Source: BHER01 sp051652245
GTDB taxonomy: Bacteria; Bacillota_I; Bacilli_A; Culicoidibacterales; Culicoidibacteraceae
NCBI GenBank assembly: GCA_051652245.1
Contig: JBOFTV010000045.1
Coordinates: forward strand, 5,871 to 69,870
Length of the DNA: 64,000 bases
Direction: 5' to 3'
How positions within the stretch are numbered: position 1 is the stretch's first letter; each line of letters begins with the position of its first letter. The notes under the pieces are model-generated. The model worked only from the letters and a program-made list of their open reading frames with translations. It made no database searches and had not been told where the DNA came from. Shown piece after piece: positions 59,254-64,000 of this stretch. Position numbers and translations under genes: made by a program.

Positions 59254-60540
59254 ATGGTAAAAACCGTACAAGATTTATTTTTAATTAGGCGCGTGGATAC
59301 AATTATTGAAGCATGGGATAATGTCTTAGTTGAGTTATACTTACCATTTTTGGGAACCAAGGCAACAATGCTATACATCCTCCTAAAAACAATCCCTCAA
59401 AAGAAAGAACCAACGTCACATCATCAGCTATTGCAGCAGACACAGCTACCATTTGAGGAATTAGCACCACTTTTTAAAAAACTCGAAGCAAGTGGCTTGA
59501 TTTCTTCATATTTGACAAAAGTTGATGAGATAGTTGTCTATCTTTACGCAGTGCATTCACCAATGGGTGCAACTGACTTTCTTAAGGAGCCCATGTTTGT
59601 TCGCGTGCTTTCAAGTTATATTGGTCAGGAGTCGCTTAATCAAATAATTTCACGTGTTAACCAGCAAAAGCAAAATAGCCAATATATTTCTTCGCTCGAA
59701 AATATTTCAGCCCACTTTAAAGTTGTTTTTCAAGAGGAATTATGCGGTGTGGATGAGCAACTTACAGCAGTTGATGATAATTTGGCTTATGAAATTACGG
59801 GGCAAGAGCAGTACTTCTTTGATACATTTTATTTAATGATTCCAGTCTCAATTAGAGAAAGCTTTACATTTTCAACTTCACTAAAGCAATTATTAGGTAA
59901 AATAGCGCAGATGTATGCGCTTGATTCGGGGCAGATGGCAACAGTTTTTAATGTTGCATACCAAAAAGCTAATGGGAAACTTGAGGAAGCTGATTTGCGT
60001 AGTGCAGCCTATACATTAACCCTAACCAAATTGCGTGCAACAAAGAGTATGCCAAGTCCAGCAGCATCAAGTGATGGCATGGCTTCAATTAAAAATGAAG
60101 CGCTGCGAAAGGCACTTTTTTTAATGAAGGCTAAGCCCACTTTAGAGTATATTGCCCTGCTTACTGATAATGTTACACCAATAGATGTTAGCAATGTGGA
60201 GCAGTTGATTTTGGATTACCAGCTTAAAGAAGAAGTTGTTAATGTGCTAGTTGATTATGTGTATAAAACAAATAATACGCTAGCAAAGCCACTAATGGTA
60301 GCAATTGCTCAGCAATGGAGCAAGCAAAATATTGATAGCGCGGAAGCAGCATACTTTGCCCTCAAGAATTTCGCTCAAAAGGCTAAAAAAAGGCAAGCAG
60401 AAAAAATAGCAAAACCCAATATGTCATTTAGTAAGAAAAGAACAGAAATTATTCCAGTATTCGAGGAAGCAACTAGTGAGGTTGACGAAGACCTCAAACG
60501 GGCATATGATGAAATTATTAAAGAGATGGAGGAAGCCTAG
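59254..60540 (+). CDS. dnaB: Replication initiation and membrane attachment protein DnaB
   Basis: Bacillota DnaB (unrelated to the E. coli helicase of the same name) works with DnaD and DnaI to load the replicative helicase at oriC and at restart forks, and binds DNA and the membrane. The 428-residue protein has an N-terminal winged-helix domain (about 1-110), a DnaB/DnaD DDBH2 region (about 280-350; QLILDYQLKEEVVNVLVDYVYKTNN) and a basic linker before a short acidic tail. The ATG follows GGAGGGGCGG. It ends next to dnaI, the usual partner. Confidence 0.88.
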   Translation: MVKTVQDLFLIRRVDTIIEAWDNVLVELYLPFLGTKATMLYILLKTIPQKKEPTSHHQLLQQTQLPFEELAPLFKKLEASGLISSYLTKVDEIVVYLYAVHSPMGATDFLKEPMFVRVLSSYIGQESLNQIISRVNQQKQNSQYISSLENISAHFKVVFQEELCGVDEQLTAVDDNLAYEITGQEQYFFDTFYLMIPVSIRESFTFSTSLKQLLGKIAQMYALDSGQMATVFNVAYQKANGKLEEADLRSAAYTLTLTKLRATKSMPSPAASSDGMASIKNEALRKALFLMKAKPTLEYIALLTDNVTPIDVSNVEQLILDYQLKEEVVNVLVDYVYKTNNTLAKPLMVAIAQQWSKQNIDSAEAAYFALKNFAQKAKKRQAEKIAKPNMSFSKKRTEIIPVFEEATSEVDEDLKRAYDEIIKEMEEA

Positions 60541-61446
60541 GTGAAAACAATCCAATCTGTGATTGCCTTAAAAGGTGATAAAAGTGAGAGTATGACTAAG
60601 CTTTTAAGTGAGCTAAAGGCAAATGAGGAAGTCATGAGGTTTATTTCAGCAAATAAGATGACAGAAGCAGCGGTTGCTAATAATATTTTAACGTTTAAGA
60701 CGTATTTAACTTATTTAGACAAGTTAAATAAAGGTGTCTTGCTGAGTGGAAATTCTCATTTAGAAGGTTATTTATCGCTAGATTTATATAATAAAGTTGA
60801 GTTTGGCTATCGCTATACGGCAGATCATGAGCAATTATTGAATATCAGAAAATTTGTTTCGTGTTGGCATATGGATGAGCATATGTTAAAAGCCGAAATC
60901 AGTGATTTTTCTGATAATGGCCGTTCAATTGCCGCAATGAAAGCACTTGTTATGGTTAAAAGACAAATAGCTAAAGGTGTGATGCCAACAAAAGGATTAT
61001 ATATTTCGGGTGCCAATGGTGTGGGAAAAACGCATATGCTGGCAGCGATTGCTAAGGCATTTTACGTGCGAGAAGTAAAAACGATTATTGTCTTTTTTCC
61101 CGAGTTGATTCGTGATTTGAAGCAAAGTCCCTTTACTGCGGATAAGATTATTAAACAATTACAGCGAGTTCCGGTTTTGATGATTGATGACATTGGCTCA
61201 GAGATGCAGACGAGTTTTAGTCGAGATGAGATTTTATTACCTATTTTAAATGCACGAATGAATAATGGGCGGCTGACATTCTTTACATCAAATTTAGATT
61301 TGGTTAGCCTAGAACATCACTTCACCCATAGTCAATATGGTGAAAATGAGCCAATTAAAGCCAAGCGAATTTTGGAAAGAATTCATGCGTTAAGCGAGTA
61401 TGCTCCATTGCTTGGTGAAAATAAAAGAAGAATTGAGGGAAAATAA
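60541..61446 (+). CDS. dnaI: Primosomal helicase loader DnaI
   Basis: DnaI is an AAA+ ATPase that loads replicative helicase. The 301-residue protein has an N-terminal zinc/helicase-interaction domain (about 1-140; the CWHMDEHM region supplies Cys/His residues), Walker A SGANGVGKTH, Walker B LMIDDIGSE and sensor residues (FFTSNLD). The GTG start is adjacent to the dnaB stop, with GGAGG inside dnaB, so translation is likely coupled. Confidence 0.93.
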   Translation: MKTIQSVIALKGDKSESMTKLLSELKANEEVMRFISANKMTEAAVANNILTFKTYLTYLDKLNKGVLLSGNSHLEGYLSLDLYNKVEFGYRYTADHEQLLNIRKFVSCWHMDEHMLKAEISDFSDNGRSIAAMKALVMVKRQIAKGVMPTKGLYISGANGVGKTHMLAAIAKAFYVREVKTIIVFFPELIRDLKQSPFTADKIIKQLQRVPVLMIDDIGSEMQTSFSRDEILLPILNARMNNGRLTFFTSNLDLVSLEHHFTHSQYGENEPIKAKRILERIHALSEYAPLLGENKRRIEGK

Positions 61447-62249
61447 TGTATAAGATGTTAGTAACTGATATTGATGATACTTTATTAAATAGTGACCATC
61501 AATTAAGTCCTGAAAATCTAGTGGCAATTACAAGCTTACTAGAGAAAAAGCACACCTTTGTGTTGGCAAGTGGGAGACCTGATGGTGGAATGGCGGATTT
61601 GGTCAAAGAGATCGGTTTGGACAAGGTAGACGGTTATATTATTGCTTTCAATGGCGGTAAGATTAAAAATGTGGCAACAGGTGAAATCTTGTATCAAGTT
61701 GGTTTAGAACAGGAGCATTTCAAACGCGTGGTGCACTTTGCTCAAGAAAATAAATTGAGCATCTGCTCATATACAGATACCGAAATTGTGGTTAGTCGTG
61801 AAAGTGAGCAGTCAAAAATAGAAGCGCAATTAACCGGCTTAACATATGTAGTAACAGCGGACATTTGCGCCTATTTTGAAAAAAAACTGATACCAAAGTC
61901 CATTATTTTTGGTGAGGCTGCGATAATTGCACAGATGAAACCTAAACTTCTGGAGGCTGTTGGACAAGATCTGGAAGTTGTCATTTCCAAACCAATTTTC
62001 TTAGAAATCACGCCTAAAGGTGTTCATAAAGGGAGTGCTATTTTAACATTAGCAGAAAAATTAGGAATTGAAGCTAGCGAGATAATTGCTGTTGGAGATG
62101 GGGAAAATGATCTGGAAATGCTGAAAGCTGCGGGATTAGGTATTGCGGTAGAAAATGCCCAAGATACGTTAAAAAGTGTGGCCGATATTGTTACGGTAAG
62201 CAACAATGAACATGCAATTGCTCTCATTGCCAAAACATATTTCATCTAA
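61446..62249 (+). CDS. Cof-type HAD phosphatase
   Basis: This 267-residue HAD-IIB hydrolase has motif I VTDIDDTLLN, motif II LASGRPDGGM, a C2 cap (about 85-190), a conserved Lys region (ITPKGVHKGSAI) and motif IV AVGDGENDLEML. The ATG overlaps the dnaI stop by 1 nt, so it is coupled to the dnaI unit. The substrate is unknown; members act on flavin, sugar or nucleotide phosphates. A promoter for the following gene lies about 90 nt downstream. Confidence 0.9.
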   Translation: MYKMLVTDIDDTLLNSDHQLSPENLVAITSLLEKKHTFVLASGRPDGGMADLVKEIGLDKVDGYIIAFNGGKIKNVATGEILYQVGLEQEHFKRVVHFAQENKLSICSYTDTEIVVSRESEQSKIEAQLTGLTYVVTADICAYFEKKLIPKSIIFGEAAIIAQMKPKLLEAVGQDLEVVISKPIFLEITPKGVHKGSAILTLAEKLGIEASEIIAVGDGENDLEMLKAAGLGIAVENAQDTLKSVADIVTVSNNEHAIALIAKTYFI

Positions 62250-62337
62250 GCTGGATCGATATTTATAAGAAAAAAACGGAGGAAATATGTTTTGTCCATC
62301 TTTTTGACTACTTTAGGTGAAAAAAAAGATAATAAAG

Positions 62338-62366
62338 TGGACAGTTAAGGGAATAAATGATATGAT
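62338..62366 (+). promoter_or_regulatory. Promoter of the TIGR00266/AIM24 gene
   Basis: TGGACA (62338-62343) and TATGAT (62361-62366) are spaced by 17 nt, about 50 nt before the start. Confidence 0.65.
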
Positions 62367-62415
62367 AATAATTGGTGTGCTATACATCATTATAAAAAAA
62401 CGGAGGTTTATATCT

Positions 62416-63093
62416 ATGAAATACGAAATAAAAGGTGGTCAATTTCCAGCAGTTATTTTTCATTTAGAAGCAGGGGAACAAGTTTTTTCTGAGTCGGGTG
62501 GAATGTCGTGGATGACACCAAAAATGAAAATGGAAACAAAAACAGGTGGAGGTCTTCTTAAAGGATTAGGAAGAACATTTGCGGGAGAGTCGCTATTTTT
62601 GAATTACTACTTGGCACAGGAATCAGAGCAATTAATTGCTTTTGCTTCAGGATTTCCTGGTAAAATCATGCCGATTGAATTTGATGGAACAAATGAAATA
62701 ATTGCTCAGAAGAAGTCATTTTTAGTTGCAACAACAGGTGTGGATTTAAAAACAACATTTGTTAAAAAATTTGGTGCTGGACTATTTGGCGGGGAAGGGT
62801 TTATTCTCCAAAAATTAAGTGGTACCGGAGTAGGCTTTTTAGAAATTGATGGTGATGCAATAGAGTATTCACTAGCAGCAGGTGAAAAACTGATAATTGA
62901 TCAGACACATTTGGCAGCAATGGATGCATCTGTTGATTTTAGTATTGAACGTGTAAAAGGAATGAAAAATATTTTATTTGGTGGGGAAGGACTATTTGTT
63001 GGAACGTTAACCGGTCCAGGAAGAGTTTGGCTCCAGACAATGCCGTTTTCTAAGATGATGGGTGCTGTTCTTGCAGGAGCTGCTAGAAAATAA
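62416..63093 (+). CDS. TIGR00266/AIM24-family protein
   Basis: The 225-residue protein has the AIM24/TIGR00266 all-beta fold with many Gly-rich turns: FHLEAGEQVFSESGGMSWM, GGGLLKGLGRTFAGE, ASGFPGKIMPIE, SFLVATTGVDL, GEGFILQKLSGTG, and the ending GPGRVWLQTMPFSKM. It has no signal peptide. The family is widespread but of unknown function in bacteria; AIM24 in yeast affects mitochondrial inner-membrane organisation. The ATG follows CGGAGG. Frames that start farther upstream lie across the promoter and are rejected. Confidence 0.85.
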   Translation: MKYEIKGGQFPAVIFHLEAGEQVFSESGGMSWMTPKMKMETKTGGGLLKGLGRTFAGESLFLNYYLAQESEQLIAFASGFPGKIMPIEFDGTNEIIAQKKSFLVATTGVDLKTTFVKKFGAGLFGGEGFILQKLSGTGVGFLEIDGDAIEYSLAAGEKLIIDQTHLAAMDASVDFSIERVKGMKNILFGGEGLFVGTLTGPGRVWLQTMPFSKMMGAVLAGAARK

Positions 63094-63121
63094 AGATAAA
63101 GGGTAACGGAGGTTATCCTTT

Positions 63122-63168
63122 CAGACTGTTGACAAAGTAATAAAAAACTTTGCCAATAGTCTTTTCTT
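63122..63168 (+). terminator. Terminator or IS-edge hairpin
   Basis: GACTGTTG-CAAAGT pairs with ACTTTG-CAATAGTC across AATAAAAA, followed by TTTTCTTTTT. It could end the AIM24 gene or be part of the left end of the decayed insertion element. Confidence 0.6.
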
Positions 63169-63208
63169 TTTGATAAAATAGAAGTATAAGAAAAAGTAGG
63201 TGTAGAAT

Positions 63209-63887
63209 ATGGCAATGACAAAGAATGAAATGAATGTAAAAAATGATTGTATGATATATACAACACTAGAAGAACGTGTACCAGAGAAACATGTTGTTCG
63301 AAAATTGGAAGCAGCAGTAGACTGGAGATTTATTTATCCATTAGTGGAACATTTGTATACGCCACATGGTCGTCAAAGTGTAGATCGAGTTGTGCTTTTT
63401 AAGATGGTATTGATTAATTATCTCTTGGGTATACATTCTATGAGAAGAACCTGTGAAGAAAGAAATTGATGCAGAAACTGGTGAAGTATCGGTAAGCAAA
63501 ATAAAGACAAAGAATAGAAAAGTGAGTAAAAATGATCCAGAAAGTGGATTGTTCCACAAGGGAGAAAAGGAAAAGGTTTTGCTTATACCGCTACAACAAG
63601 TTGTGATAAGAATGGTTTTATCGTTTCAACACATGTCACTCCTGGAAATGTTCATGATAGTGTATCATTTATGCCATTTTACGAACATTTGAAAACATTA
63701 AAACTCTTTGACGAAATTAAATGCATTAGTTGTGATGCTGGATATATACCCCCCCTATATATGTAAGACCATATTTGATGATAATCGCTTTCCAATATTC
63801 CCCTATAAAAGACCAATGACAAAAAAAGGGTTTTTCAAGAAATATGAATATGTATATGATGCCCAGTGTGATAGGATAGTTGCGTGA
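63209..63887 (+). pseudogene. Decayed IS1182-family transposase
   Basis: The first 85 codons (VPEKHVVRKLEAAVDW, GRQSVDRVVLFKMVLI, LLGIHSMRRTCEE) match the N terminus of IS1182-type transposases. The middle is lost, so the frame jumps to a later part (DPESGLFHKGEKEK). Then the frame shifts again near 63575 (GFAYTATTSCDKNGFIV, HVTPGNVHDSVSFMPFYEH, CDAGY) and once more at a run of seven C near 63750 (TIFDDNRFPIFPYKRPM, GFFKKYEYVYD), before a TGA stop. With an internal deletion and at least two frameshifts it cannot make a working transposase. Confidence 0.85.
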
Positions 63888-63895
63888 TGGATTTT

Positions 63896-63925
63896 AATTA
63901 TATCATGCCTAGGCATGATATAATT
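63896..63925. promoter_or_regulatory. 30-bp perfect palindrome (candidate operator)
   Basis: AATTATATCATGCCT is followed by its exact complement, centred on CCTAGG. It contains TATAAT on both strands and lies 25 bp before an AAGGAGG ribosome binding site. It suggests a dimer-binding operator or cruciform site. Confidence 0.6.
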
Positions 63926-63950
63926 AATGTACTATCAGAAGGAGGACACT

Positions 63951-64000
63951 ATGAATATAATAATAAAATCTTGGGTGCAAAGACAACGCATTGTTGCCAG
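63951..64000 (+). CDS. 5' end of an unidentified gene (cut by window edge)
   Basis: An ATG follows AAGGAGGACACT, a strong ribosome binding site, and opens a frame reading MNIIIKSWVQRQRIVA to the window edge. The basic start gives no family assignment. The palindrome just upstream may control it. Confidence 0.5.
   Translation, partial: MNIIIKSWVQRQRIVA

Noticed and set aside
62317..62415. An extra N-terminal segment on the AIM24-like protein
   Set aside because: It spans the promoter and has no ribosome binding site; the family N terminus begins at 62416.

Overview
The window reads as a chromosomal segment of a low-GC Bacillota (Firmicutes). Supporting signs are AT-rich genes with strong AGGAGG-type ribosome binding sites, an RNA polymerase delta subunit, a sigH-like gene after cysS-rlmB, the rpsF-ssb-rpsR, infC-rpmI-rplT and polA-mutM-coaE-dnaB-dnaI clusters, BglG/GlcT-type antiterminators with RAT/terminator leaders, a CIRCE operator and a sortase substrate. 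There are no sporulation genes here. The PTS, MurNAc-recycling and surface-protein content suggests a fermentative, probably host-associated organism. The class (for example Erysipelotrichia or a relative) is an inference and cannot be fixed from this window alone.

Layout. 1-4 kb: the 3' end of a gene ending in an SH3-like domain, then glnA, an ABC-F ATPase and a small SRPBCC-like protein, all on the minus strand. 4-16 kb: a plus-strand housekeeping run: cysS, rlmB, a sigH-like sigma factor, queH, pta, a DUF1450 protein, an HD phosphohydrolase, a DUF1934 protein, argS, rpoE, rpsF-ssb-rpsR and a membrane glycosyltransferase. 16-17.8 kb: sixteen tRNA genes, with a second promoter near the end of the array. 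18-24.5 kb: a putative small secreted peptide, a 1,579-residue RCC1-repeat plus Ig-like LPXTG surface protein, and a HAAS-like membrane protein.

24.5-42 kb is carbohydrate and wall-sugar metabolism. A BglG-type antiterminator with two RAT/terminator elements controls a NagB-like isomerase, a GH1 6-phospho-beta-glucosidase and, past an orphan ABC-binding lipoprotein, a PTS EIIBC. A histidine phosphatase and CIRCE-controlled htpG follow, then a minus-strand glcT-ptsG pair whose leader carries a divergent RAT and terminator, then eno, then a murR-mupG-murP-murQ operon for recycling MurNAc-containing wall fragments. None of the three PTS permeases has an EIIA domain, so a shared EIIA elsewhere is implied.

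42-55 kb: two P-type ATPases (the first with a structured leader), a hemolysin III protein, HAD hydrolases, infC-rpmI-rplT with an attenuation leader, an M29 aminopeptidase, an ECF S component and a DEAD-box helicase with a long structured leader. 55-62.3 kb: polA, mutM, coaE, dnaB, dnaI and a HAD phosphatase. The end holds a TIGR00266/AIM24 protein, a decayed IS1182-type transposase, and a 30-bp palindrome just upstream of a gene cut by the window edge.

The most unusual items are ribosomal protein L20 fused to a lysine/alanine-rich tail and SAP-like domain; the long leader with hairpins and a terminator before the DEAD-box gene, whose motif II is DEVD; the structured leader of the first P-type ATPase; a NagB-like protein with altered active-site residues inside a RAT-controlled locus; and an initiator tRNA with a C1:C72 mismatch.
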